The notes under the pieces are model-generated. The model was not told the DNA's origin, made no database searches, and worked only from the letters and a program-made list of their open reading frames with translations. A DNA stretch of 64,000 bases, from contig JADJSS010000004.1 of assembly GCA_016711605.1 (NCBI GenBank), positions 194,648-258,647 of the forward strand, in the 5' to 3' direction. A program made the position numbers and the translations under genes. The DNA comes from Saprospirales bacterium. GTDB taxonomy: Bacteria; Bacteroidota; Bacteroidia; Chitinophagales; JADIYW01. This document shows positions 18,992-27,562 of the stretch, in pieces; within the stretch, counting starts at the first letter, position 1; each line of letters begins with the position of its first letter.

Positions 18992-20526
18992 ATGTTAGTA
19001 AAAACGTTTGGAAGTGCCGTATTTGGCGTAGATGCAACCACCATCACTGTTGAAGTAAATGTTTGCACAGGCAAAGATTATTTTTTAGTTGGATTACCAG
19101 ATTCAGCAGTTAAAGAAAGCTGGAGCCGTGTAGAAAGTGCATTACGTATCAATAAATATCAAATGCCGCGCATCAAAATTATCATAAATCTTTCACCAGC
19201 AGATATTCGCAAAGAAGGTTCTGCATACGATTTGCCAATTGCCATTGGTATTCTGGCTGCGTCCGAACAACTGTTTACTGAAAAATTAGATAAGTATATA
19301 ATTATGGGTGAGCTTTCGTTAGATGGAATTTTACAACCCATAAAAGGTGCGTTGCCAATAGCCATCCAGGCAAAAAAAGAAGGATTTGATGGTTTTATTT
19401 TACCAAAACAAAACGCTAGAGAAGCAGCTATAGTTAGTGGTTTAAATGTATATGGTGTTGAAACATTGGATGAAGTTGTTGATTTTCTTTCTGATAAAAT
19501 TAATATTGAACCAATCGTTGTAAATACACGTTCTGAATTTTATTCAAATGCAGAAAATGAATTGTTTGATTTTTCGGATGTGAAAGGACAAGAAAATATA
19601 AAACGTGCGTTGGAAATTGCAGCTGCTGGCGGACACAATGTTATTTTAATTGGTCCACCTGGTGCAGGAAAAACAATGTTGGCTAAGCGAATGCCAACAA
19701 TTTTGCCACCACTTTCGTTGCAAGAAGCATTAGAAACTACTAAAATACATTCAGTTGCAGGCAAGCTAAAAAAAGAAGCATCATTGTTGTATCAGCGACC
19801 ATTTCGTTCGCCACATCATACTGTTTCTGATGTTGCTTTAGTTGGTGGTGGTGGACATCCGCAACCTGGTGAAATTTCATTAGCACACAATGGTGTTTTG
19901 TTTTTAGATGAATTGCCTGAATTTAAACGAACCGTTTTAGAAGTGATGCGCCAGCCAATGGAAGAACGCAAAGTCAATATTTCACGAGCACGATATTCTA
20001 TCGATTATCCAGCAAATTTTATGTTGGTTGCCAGTATGAATCCATGTCCATGTGGTTATTTTAATCATCCTGAAAAACAATGTGTTTGTGGGCCAGGTGT
20101 GGTACAAAAATATTTAGCTAAAATATCTGGTCCATTATTAGACAGAATTGATTTACATGTTGAAGTAACACCAGTCAATATTTTAGAATTATCATCTAAA
20201 CGCATTTCAGAAAAAAGTAATGAAATTAGAAAACGTGTTGTTGCTGCACGAACGATTCAAGCTGATAGATTTAATGAATCAGAAATACATTGCAACGCAC
20301 AAATGAGTACCAAACAAACGCGCGATACTTGTGCGTTAGATGAAAATTGTCAGCAATTACTAAATACTGCTATGAAACGATTAGGTTTATCTGCGCGTGC
20401 TTACGAACGAATATTCGAGTAGCAAGAACCATTGCAGATTTAGATAAATCAACAAACATAAAAACTGAACATATTGCTGAAGCTATACAATTCAGAAGTT
20501 TAGATCGAGAAAGCTGGAGTGCTTGA
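18992..20526 (+). CDS. comM: YifB/ComM family Mg-chelatase-like AAA+ helicase, frameshifted near the end
   Basis: The open frame 18992-20422 gives 476 residues ending AYERIFE. One missing base near 20415 explains this; the next frame continues VARTIADLDKS to LDRESWSA and stops at 20524-20526, restoring a full-length protein of about 511 residues. It has the Lon-like N-terminal domain, Walker A IGPPGAGKTML, Walker B LFLDELPEF, the chelatase blocks RPFRSPHHTVSD and MNPCPCGY with the C4-type cysteines, and GPLLDRIDLHVEV. ComM promotes branch migration during natural transformation, consistent with a comEC gene elsewhere in the window. Confidence 0.9.
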
Positions 20527-20550
20527 GTAAATAATAAAAATTATTATTTA

Positions 20551-20582
20551 GTTGCATAATTAATTATTTATATTTAATTTTG
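20551..20582 (+). promoter_or_regulatory. Promoter of the NAD/ADP-ribose operon
   Basis: TAATTTTG at 20575-20582 matches the Bacteroidota -7 element TAnnTTTG exactly, and GTTG at 20551-20554 sits 20 bases upstream of it, close to the TTTG-N19 -33 rule. Transcription would begin around 20588, inside a palindrome. The NrtR-like ATG follows at 20617. Confidence 0.6.
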
Positions 20583-20583
20583 C

Positions 20584-20598
20584 GTGTAAATAATACAC
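20584..20598. promoter_or_regulatory. Palindromic candidate operator for the NrtR-like regulator
   Basis: GTGTA-AATAA-TACAC is a perfect 5-5-5 inverted repeat lying directly on the predicted transcription start and 18 bases before the regulator's ATG. NrtR proteins repress their own NAD operons by binding such palindromes. The assignment rests on position and symmetry only; I see no second copy. Confidence 0.5.
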
Positions 20599-20616
20599 AC
20601 AAATAATTTATAAAAA

Positions 20617-21289
20617 ATGCAAGTAGCAGTTGATATAGTAATTTTTGGATATGATGGTCAAGATGTAAAAATCATGTTGGTGAACGTAAAGGCGAACCAT
20701 ACCATGATAAATATGCTTTGCCTGGTGGTTTGGTTCGTGATACTGAAACTTGCGAATCCTGTGCAAGAAGAACTTTGTCAGAAAAACTGGCTATTGATAA
20801 TTTATACATAGAACAGCTAGGTTCTTTTGATGCTGTAAATCGAGATCCACGTGAACGTATTATTTCTGTTGCTTATTTTTCTATTATACGACAAGATGCA
20901 TTGCAAACTATTTTAGGTCGTGGTGTGAGTGATGTCATTTGGGAAAACATGTTTGATATTAAGAAAATCGCATTTGACCATAATGAAATTATACATGAAG
21001 CTATTAAGCGTGTTCAAGGTAAATTAGCGTATGAACCTATTGCATTTGAGTTACTAAATAAAAATTTGCATTATCAGAAGTACAGAAAATTTATGAAACT
21101 TTTTATAATCAGGAAATAGATAAACGAAATTTTAGAAAGAAAATATTAGCACTGAATATCTTAAAAATATCAGGAAATATTGATAGAGCAGGTCGAACAC
21201 CTTTTATGTATTCAATAAACAAACAGGAATTAAATAAAATTAAAAACCATCAACAATTGATAGAATTAACCAACTTATGGAAAAAATAA
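20617..21289 (+). CDS. NrtR-like Nudix-domain transcriptional regulator, two frameshifts
   Basis: Three frames give one protein: MQVAVDIVIFGYDGQDVKIML, then (shift near 20685) GEPYHDKYALPGGLVRDTET to LAYEPIAFELL, then (a lost T near 21065) ALSEVQKIYETFYNQEIDKR to the stop at 21287-21289. The first part is a Nudix-fold domain; the box (GGLVRDTETCESCARRTLSEKL) lacks the usual REx2EE glutamates, as in NrtR where the fold binds ADP-ribose instead of cleaving it. The C-terminal part (FRKKILALNILKISGNIDRAG) is the winged helix of this family. NrtR represses NAD synthesis genes until ADP-ribose releases it. It overlaps prs by 13 bases and heads the operon. Confidence 0.8.
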
Positions 21290-22110
21290 AAACAATTAAT
21301 TTATTTGAATTATCAGATGAGTTTATTATCAGCAAATTTGCTGGCGGCGAATGTCATGTTAAATTTCTACAAAAAATAGAAGATGAATTTGTAAGAATTA
21401 ATACACGTTTAAATTCTTCTGATGATGTGATGGTTTTATGTTTAACTGTAGATGCTTTACGCAGAATGAATGTTAAGTATATTGAAGTATTTATTCCATA
21501 CATTCCTTATGCACGACAAGATAGAGTGATGGTGAAAGGTGAACCATTGTCTATTAAAGTATTTGCCAATATTATTAATAGTTTTCAATTAAATAAAGTT
21601 ATCGTTTTTGATGCACATAGCGATGTTTCTGTTGCATTAATAGATAGATGTGAAAATATGACTAACTATGAAATGGTGAACCATATTATAAAAAGCGAAT
21701 TAAAATATAACGAATTCGTATTGGTGTCGCCAGATATTGGTGCTTATAAAAAGATAGAAAAATTAGGTAAGTATACAGGTTGTAAAAATGCATTAGCAGT
21801 AGGTATGAAAGTTAGAAATTTAGATACTGGCGATATAATAAAAAGTGAAGTAATAACACACGATGAAGATCAAGATAAACCACATATTATTGTAGATGAT
21901 ATTTGCGATGGAGGAAGAACTTTTATTGAGATTGCAGCAATCTTAAAACAAAAAAATATTACCAATCTATCACTTATTATTTCACATGGTATTTTTAGCC
22001 ATCATGCAATAGAAAACTTATACGATGCAGGATATAAAAATATCTTCAGTAGCAACTCAATAACAGACAGAATAGATACAAACTTTTTTAAACAGATAAA
22101 TATTTTTTAA
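21277..22110 (+). CDS. prs: Ribose-phosphate pyrophosphokinase-like protein
   Basis: 277 residues, about 35 shorter than housekeeping Prs. The family makes PRPP from ribose 5-phosphate and ATP. Motifs: FAGGECHVKF early, the ATP loop IPYIPYARQDRVMVKGEPLS, VFDAHSDVSV in place of the usual DLH block, VSPDIGAYKK, and the PRPP-binding loop IIVDDICDGGRTF. It is the phage/operon-type Prs often found next to a NAMPT gene, where its PRPP would feed NMN synthesis (the nadV-like gene is at 26039). It overlaps the regulator by 13 bases and abuts the next gene with no gap. Frame intact. Confidence 0.9.
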   Translation: MEKIKTINLFELSDEFIISKFAGGECHVKFLQKIEDEFVRINTRLNSSDDVMVLCLTVDALRRMNVKYIEVFIPYIPYARQDRVMVKGEPLSIKVFANIINSFQLNKVIVFDAHSDVSVALIDRCENMTNYEMVNHIIKSELKYNEFVLVSPDIGAYKKIEKLGKYTGCKNALAVGMKVRNLDTGDIIKSEVITHDEDQDKPHIIVDDICDGGRTFIEIAAILKQKNITNLSLIISHGIFSHHAIENLYDAGYKNIFSSNSITDRIDTNFFKQINIF

Positions 22111-22659
22111 ATGACAACATATAATTTAGATTGGTTGATAAAGAAATGTCAGTCAAAAGAAAATATAAAATATATAGCATTCTGGGGACACCAACCCAGT
22201 AAGGATGGTAAACTTACTAAAACTTGTTTTAGCCAATGGTGGTATGCTTCATTTGTGGTGGATGAGGTTGAATATAAAACAGCTGAACACTGGATGATGG
22301 CAGAGAAAGCAAGATTGTTTGATGATAGTAAAATTATAGATAAAATTGTAAATGCTAAAACACCAGCAGAAGCTAAGAAACTAGGCAGGTTAGTGAATAA
22401 TTTTGATGCTGCAAAATGGGATTTACATAAGTTTGAAATTGTTGTGAATGGTAACTATCATAAATTCAAACAGAATAATAATATCAAGAAGATTTTATTG
22501 GAAACAAAAGATAATGTTATAGTTGAAGCAAGTCCAGTTGATAAGATTTGGGGAATTGGATTGTCACCAGAACATCCACAGGTTAATTATCCTTGGAAAT
22601 GGAAAGGCGAGAATTTATTAGGCTTCGCTTTAATGGAAGTAAGAGATTTGTTAAAATAA
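22111..22659 (+). CDS. NADAR (YbiA/DUF1768) family N-glycosidase
   Basis: 182 residues starting on the base after the prs stop. Conserved blocks of the NADAR fold are visible: IAFWGHQPS, CFSQWWYASFVVDEVEYKTAEHW with MMAEKARLF, FKQNNNIKKILLETKDN, IVEASPVDKIWGIGLS and a final KGENLLGFALMEVRDLL. Known members cleave N-glycosidic bonds, either of riboflavin-pathway intermediates (YbiA type) or of ADP-ribosylated guanine (DarG1-type antitoxins). In this operon, with a macrodomain, an ADP-ribosylglycohydrolase and Tpt1, an ADP-ribose substrate is more likely; that is inference. Complete and in frame. Confidence 0.88.
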   Translation: MTTYNLDWLIKKCQSKENIKYIAFWGHQPSKDGKLTKTCFSQWWYASFVVDEVEYKTAEHWMMAEKARLFDDSKIIDKIVNAKTPAEAKKLGRLVNNFDAAKWDLHKFEIVVNGNYHKFKQNNNIKKILLETKDNVIVEASPVDKIWGIGLSPEHPQVNYPWKWKGENLLGFALMEVRDLLK

Positions 22660-22660
22660 A

Positions 22661-22702
22661 AACGTTGCTTCTTTGCGTCCTTTGCGTGAAATAAAATTTA
22701 AT
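22661..22702. repeat. CTTTGCG-type intergenic repeat, copy A
   Basis: A G+C-richer block with TTGCTTCTTTGCGTCCTTTGCG and then TGAAATAAAATTTA directly before the next ATG. Related blocks lie at 23115, 25859 and 25972, all between genes of this operon. Such CTTTGCG repeats are dispersed in many Bacteroidota genomes. Confidence 0.65.
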
Positions 22703-22704
22703 AA

Positions 22705-23115
22705 ATGAAAACAACATTATACAGACCAGTTGGATTAAAAGAGATGGAATTAATTGTTGCATCTGGTTGGAGAAAATTTCCACTTAGATTAGAATGGCAA
22801 CCAATATTTTATCCAGTATTAAACCAACAATATGCAGAACAAATTGCGTTAGATTGGAACACTAAAGATGAATTTTCTGGTTACTGTGGCATAGTTACTG
22901 CATTTGACATAAGTGATGAATATCTTAAGCAATATGAAATTCAAAATGTAGGTGGTGCAGTACATAATGAACTTTGGATACCATCAGAAAAATTAGAAGA
23001 ATTCAATCAAAATATTATTGACAAAATCAGAATGGTAAATGCATATTTTGGTGAAGGTTTCAAACCATCAATAAATACTGAATTGATGAATGAGTTGCAA
23101 AAATATCAACTATAA
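22705..23115 (+). CDS. Protein often labelled ADP-ribosylation/crystallin J1
   Basis: 136 residues. I recognise the family by TLYRPVGLKEMELI, FPLRLEWQPIFYPVLN, ALDWNTKDEFSGYCG, VTAFDISDEYLKQYEIQNVG and the final VNAYFGEGF. Databases call it ADP-ribosylation/crystallin J1, but the sequence has none of the DraG/J1-crystallin metal motifs (DDSS, GDTD), so the name comes from neighbourhood or fusion rather than homology that I can see. Its steady association with NAD and ADP-ribose genes supports a role there. No signal peptide, in frame. Enzymatic activity unknown. Confidence 0.75.
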   Translation: MKTTLYRPVGLKEMELIVASGWRKFPLRLEWQPIFYPVLNQQYAEQIALDWNTKDEFSGYCGIVTAFDISDEYLKQYEIQNVGGAVHNELWIPSEKLEEFNQNIIDKIRMVNAYFGEGFKPSINTELMNELQKYQL

Positions 23116-23170
23116 CCTTTGCGCACTTTGCATCTTTGCGTTCCGAAATTTCAGAATTGCGTAAAATAAA
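23115..23170. repeat. CTTTGCG-type intergenic repeat, copy B
   Basis: ACCTTTGCGCACTTTGCATC followed by TTTGCGTTCCGAAATTTCAG fills the gap between the J1-like gene and the macrodomain gene. It shares the CTTTGCG core with copies A, C and D but the order of sub-motifs differs. Confidence 0.6.
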
Positions 23171-23181
23171 CACAAAACAAA

Positions 23182-23697
23182 ATGAAAATAGAAATAATAC
23201 AAGCAGATATCACAACCGTACAAGTGGATGCCATTGTGAATGCAGCAAATACGTCTTTGCTTGGTGGCGGCGGTGTTGATGGCGCAATTCATCGAAAAGG
23301 CGGTAAGGTTATATTAGATGAATGTATGACTATCAGAGATAGACAAGGTAATTGCAAAACAGGAAATGCAGTGATAACTACAGCTGGAAATTTACCTGCA
23401 AAATATGTTATTCATACTGTTGGGCCAGTTTGGAATGTTGGTAATAATAAAGAAGAGCAGTTATTAGAAAATTGTTATATAAATTCTTTAAAGTTAGCTG
23501 TTGAAAATAATGTAAAAACAATTGCATTTCCCAATATCAGCACGGGAATTTACCACTTTCCCAAAAAAAGAGCAGCTGCTATTGCATTCCAAACTATTCA
23601 GAATTTTCCCAACAAAGATTATTTTGATAAAATAGTATTTGTATGTTTTGATGATGAAAATTTTCAGTTGTATAAAAATTATCAAACCAATCAATAA
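23182..23697 (+). CDS. Macrodomain ADP-ribose hydrolase (MacroD/YmdB-like)
   Basis: 171 residues, a stand-alone macrodomain. The N-terminus IEIIQADITTVQVDAIVNAA with NTSLLGGGGVDGAIHRKGG is the MacroD-type signature; the Asn-Ala-Ala-Asn and GGGVDGAI segments bind the distal ribose and phosphates. The second phosphate loop is FPNISTGIYHFPKKRAA. Such enzymes hydrolyse O-acetyl-ADP-ribose and remove mono-ADP-ribose from acidic residues. Its place in this operon fits return of ADP-ribose to the NAD cycle or clean-up of products from Tpt1 and ADP-ribosylation. In frame and complete. The next gene follows within about 6 bases. Confidence 0.94.
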   Translation: MKIEIIQADITTVQVDAIVNAANTSLLGGGGVDGAIHRKGGKVILDECMTIRDRQGNCKTGNAVITTAGNLPAKYVIHTVGPVWNVGNNKEEQLLENCYINSLKLAVENNVKTIAFPNISTGIYHFPKKRAAAIAFQTIQNFPNKDYFDKIVFVCFDDENFQLYKNYQTNQ

Positions 23698-23702
23698 GAT
23701 AA

Positions 23703-24556
23703 AACAAGCTTTTAGGTTTAGCAATCGGCGATGCATTAGGAGTTCCTGTTGAATTCTACTCAAGGGAACAACTAGAAAATCGACCTATTAAAGATATGAT
23801 AGGATATGGTAGTTGGAATCAACCACCAGGTACTTGGTCAGATGATAGTTCACTTACTTTTTGTACCGCTGAAAGCTTGTTGGATGGATATGATGCAGAA
23901 AAAATGTTGACCTTATTTGTAAGATGGTATAAAGAAGGTTATTGGGGCGCACATCATAAATTATTTGATATTGGACAAACTACTCGATTATCTATAGCCA
24001 GATTTATAAAAAATGGATTTAGTAATATGAATGGTGAATTTGATGTGGACTCCAATGGCAATGGTTCTTTGATGCGTATACTGCCAATGGCATTCTATCT
24101 AACAAAAATACAGGATATAGATACAAGATATAATATCATTAAAGAAGTATCATCTTTAACGCATGCGCATTTTCGAAGTGTTTTATCTTGTTTTATTTAT
24201 GTTGAATTTGCTATTCATTTAATAAATGGAAATAAACCACAAGATGCATATAATTCAATGCAAAAAACAGTGAATGATTTTGTTGCAAAAATGGAATTTA
24301 ATCAAAAAGAAGTGGAGCTTTTTGATCGAATTTTAAAAATGAATATTGCAATTGTTGATGTTGATTTTATTCGCTCATCTGGATATGTATTGTCAACATT
24401 AGAAGCAAGTTTGTGGTGTGTATTAAAATCAACAACTTATGTAGAATCGACTCTAAAAGCAGTAAATCTTGGTGGCGATACAGATACACTGGACCGTAAG
24501 GTGGTATTGCGCAACTATGGTATTGATGATATCCAGATAGATGGTTGAAAAAATAA
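23703..24556 (+). CDS. ADP-ribosylglycohydrolase (DraG/ARH family), broken at both ends
   Basis: The intact middle runs from 23796 to about 24490. Upstream, in the same frame, LLGLAIGDALGVPVEFYSRE is present, but no start codon precedes it before the stop at 23700-23702, so a few bases seem to be lost at 23700-23712. Metal ligands are visible in GTWSDDSSLT and LGGDTDT. After that the sequence DTDTLDRKVVLRNYGIDDI is shifted; other frames give GGIAQL and PDRWLKK ending at 24554-24556, which match the usual family end, so two or more indels affect the last 25 residues. The enzyme removes ADP-ribose from protein Arg, Ser or other acceptors using a dinuclear Mg site. Identity firm, ends uncertain. 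Confidence 0.85.
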
Positions 24557-24562
24557 AATAAC

Positions 24563-25116
24563 ATGAATGAACAACATAAAAAAAGTATCAGCAAATTTTT
24601 AAGCTTGATACTGCGACACAGTCCACAAACGATTCAGCTACAACTCGATGAAAATGGCTGGGTAAACACAGATGAATTAATTTCTAAATGTGCTAAACAT
24701 AAACATGTCTTTACTTTTAAAGAGTTGGAAGAAGTTGTTGCAACAAACGATAAACAACGTTTCATCTTCAATGAAGATAAAACAAAGATAAGAGCCAATC
24801 AAGGTCATTCAATTGCTATTGATTTAGTATTGCAACCACAAACACCACCTGATTATTTATATCATGGCACTGTTTCGAAATTTCTGAATGATATAAAGAA
24901 AGATGGTTTGTTGAAGATGAGTCGCCAGCACGTGCATTTAAGTTCAGATAAAGAAACAGCTATAAAAGTGGGCAGCAGAAGAGGTGTGCCTGTTATTCTT
25001 ACAGTAAAATCTGTAAAGATGTATCAAGATGGTTACTCATTCTATCTTCAGAAAATGGTGTTTGGTTAACCGATCACGTACCAGCAAATTATATCGAATT
25101 TAAAATTAAAAGATGA
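24563..25116 (+). CDS. kptA: RNA 2'-phosphotransferase Tpt1/KptA, frameshifted near end
   Basis: The open frame 24563-25069 covers 168 residues and then leaves frame at QKMVFG. One missing base near 25045 explains this; the adjacent frame gives SENGVWLTDHVPANYIEF and stops at 25114-25116. Key family blocks: SKFLSLILRHSPQTI, LDENGWVNTDELI, RFIFNEDKTKIRANQGHS (first Arg-His cluster), LYHGTVSKFLNDI (NAD-binding His) and RQHVHLSSDKETAIKVG. Tpt1 moves an RNA 2'-phosphate onto NAD, releasing nicotinamide and ADP-ribose 1'',2''-cyclic phosphate. Both products could be handled by the nearby macrodomain and NAMPT genes. Its end overlaps the phosphatase start by 4 bases. Confidence 0.92.
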
Positions 25117-25846
25117 ACACAACTTATGTTATTGGTGATATACATGGTGCTTTAAAAGCGTTGATACAAGTATTGAATAAAGTACAACCAACGAATGAAG
25201 ATACCTTTATTTTTTAGGTGATTATGTAGATGGCTGGTCTGAATCAGCACAAGTAATAGACTATTTGATTGAATTTAATAAACATCACCAATGCGTATTC
25301 GTTAAAGGGAACCATGATGTTTGGACAATGGATTGGCTGCAAGGAAAATCAGTAGATCCAATTTGGCTGAAACATGGCGGTATGGAAACAATTGATAGTT
25401 ATAAAGGTTTGGGTGATGAAAGAAAAGCTCAACATCTGGATTTCTATCAAAATCTGCAGAATTATTTTATCGATGACAAAAACAGATTATTTATTCATGC
25501 AGGATTTTCTTCTATGCACGGACCAGCTTCTGAATTCTATATGACCAATTATACTTGGGATAGAACACTTTGGGAAATGGCATTAACGTTGGATAATCGC
25601 ATTCAAAAAGATTCTGTCCTATATCCAAATAGATTGAAGTTATACCATGAAATTTATATAGGTCATACACCAACGATTAATTATAAAGTTGATGTTCCAA
25701 TGAATGGTTGTAATGTGTGGAATATAGACACAGGTGCAGCATTTACGGGCAAACTCAGCATCATGAATATAGATACCAAACAATTTTTTCAAAGCGATAT
25801 TATTAAAGAATTATATCCAAATGAAGTTGGTAGAAATAAAAGATAA
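25113..25846 (+). CDS. PPP-type metallophosphatase, one frameshift
   Basis: Starts at ATG 25113 (MNTTYVIGDIHGALKALIQV), overlapping the Tpt1 stop. A T missing in the T run near 25213 breaks the frame; then LGDYVDGWSESAQVIDYLIE continues to 25846. The three metal motifs are GDIHG, GDYVDG and KGNHDVW, with later histidines LFIHAGF and IGHTPT, so a two-metal calcineurin-like fold close to bacterial PrpA and bis(5'-nucleosyl)-tetraphosphatase-like enzymes. In de Souza/Aravind-type NAD loci such phosphatases sit beside Tpt1, where a cyclic or terminal phosphate on ADP-ribose is a plausible substrate; this is inference. Protein phosphatase activity is the alternative. Confidence 0.87.
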
Positions 25847-25858
25847 AATACTTTAAAA

Positions 25859-25909
25859 ACTTTGCGCCTTAGCTTCTTTGCGCTCTTTGCGTGAAATTAA
25901 AATTTAAAA
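25859..25909. repeat. CTTTGCG-type intergenic repeat, copy C
   Basis: ACTTTGCGCCTTAGCTTC then TTTGCGCTCTTTGCGTGAAA precede a short ATG reading MKINPY then stop, which repeats the first codons of the NAMPT gene at 26039. Copies C and D together look like a local duplication of the segment upstream of that gene. Confidence 0.6.
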
Positions 25910-25971
25910 ATGAAAATTAATCCATACTAAATTAAGTATAAAAATAGCAGACAAAAAATGAATCAATAAAA

Positions 25972-26012
25972 GCAGCGCCTTTGCTTCTTAGCGTTCTTAG
26001 CGTTAAATCAAA
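25972..26012. repeat. CTTTGCG-type intergenic repeat, copy D
   Basis: GCGCCTTTGCTTCTTAGCG followed by TTCTTAGCGTTAAATC lies 27 bases before the NAMPT start. It is a diverged version of the CTTTGCG element in copy C. Confidence 0.55.
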
Positions 26013-26038
26013 ATTCAATCAAAATCAAATAAAAAAAA

Positions 26039-27489
26039 ATGAAAATCAATCCATTCTTATTAACCGACTTTTATAAAGTTGGGCATCCATTTCAGTATCC
26101 TGAAAAAACAACATTAGTGTATTCAAATCTAACTGCCAGAAAAAGCAGATTAGTAAATGTTAATGAAATGGTGTTCTTTGGTTTGCAATATTTTATGAAA
26201 GAATATCTATTAGAATATTTCAATGAATCCTTTTTTCAACAACCTAAAGAAAAAGTAATAAATGAATACAAGCGAAGAATTAGTTCAGCATTAGGTGGCG
26301 ATTTACCAACTTACATTCATATTGAAAAATTACACGATTTAGGTTATTTGCCAATAGAAATTAAAGCATTGCCAGAAGGTAGTAAAGTTCCAATGCGTGT
26401 TCCGTGTTTAACCATCGTAAATACATTACCAGATTTTTATTGGTTAACCAATTTTCTAGAATCATTATTATCTGCTGTTATTTGGCAACCTTGTACTTCT
26501 GCAACTATTGCGCATGAATATCGTAAACTACTAGATAAATATGCTATAGAGACAGGTATGCCATTAGATTTTGTACAATGGCAAGGACACGATTTTAGCT
26601 TTCGTGGCATGAGTTCTTTAGAGTCAGCTATCTTATCTGGTATGGGACACCTACTGTCTTTTTCTGGTACAGATACCATACCAGCCATTGATGCATTAGA
26701 ATATTATTATCATGCAAATTCAGATAAAGAATTAATTGGTGGAAGTGTGCCAGCAACCGAACACAGCGTTATGTGTAGCGGTGCAAAAGACGGCGAATTA
26801 GAAACCTTTAAAAGATTGATTACAGAAGTGTATCCAAATGGCATTGTAAGTATTGTTTCTGATACTTGGGATTTATGGAAAGTATGTACAGAATATTTGC
26901 CTCAATTAAAACAAGATATTTTGGCAAGAGATGGCAAAGTCGTGATACGACCAGATAGTGGCGATCCTGTTTTAATTATTTGTGGTAATCCAAATGGTAA
27001 AACAGGAGCAGAGCGTAAAGGCTTAGTCGAGTTATTATGGGATGTATTTGGTGGAACGATTACAGATAAAGGGTATAAATTGTTAGATAGTCATATTGGT
27101 GCTATTTATGGTGATAGCATAAATATTGACAGAGCAACGCGTATTTGTGAAAATTTAAAAACGAAGGGTTTTGCTTCGCAAGTGGTATTTGGAATTGGTA
27201 GTTATACCTATCAATACAACACACGTGATACCTTTGGTATGGCAATGAAAGCTACTTATGTAGAGATAGATGGTGAAGCAAGAGAAATATTTAAAAGTCC
27301 AATTACTGATGATGGTACAAAGGTTTCTGCAACTGGATTGTTATCTGTAAAAAAGAGAATAATAAATTTGTGTTGCAAGATAAAGTAAGCTGGAATGAAG
27401 AAAAAAATAGCGATTTAAAAACAGTTTTCTTAAATGGAAAAATTATTAAAGAGTTTACTTTACAAGAAATTAGAGAAAATTTGATTTAA
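26039..27489 (+). CDS. nadV: Nicotinamide phosphoribosyltransferase, frameshifted near C-terminus
   Basis: The open frame 26039-27388 (449 residues) ends VKKRIINLCCKIK. One A lost in the A run at 27352-27357 explains the break; the other frame gives NNKFVLQDKVSWNEEKNSD and stops at 27487-27489, for about 483 residues, the usual NAMPT length. Signature features: LTDFYKVGHPFQYPEKTTLV, the QGHDFSFRGMSSLESAI segment, GTDTIPAI, SVPATEHSVM with the catalytic His, SDTWDLW, and VIRPDSGDP. NAMPT joins nicotinamide and PRPP to give NMN, the salvage step to NAD. It closes the operon, with Prs as PRPP supplier and Tpt1 as one nicotinamide source. Confidence 0.95.
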
Positions 27490-27562
27490 TGTAATCAACA
27501 CACGTTGAGTATTTACTATTTCATAAAAAATGTAAAGCATTAAATTTGCTAAAATACTAAGC

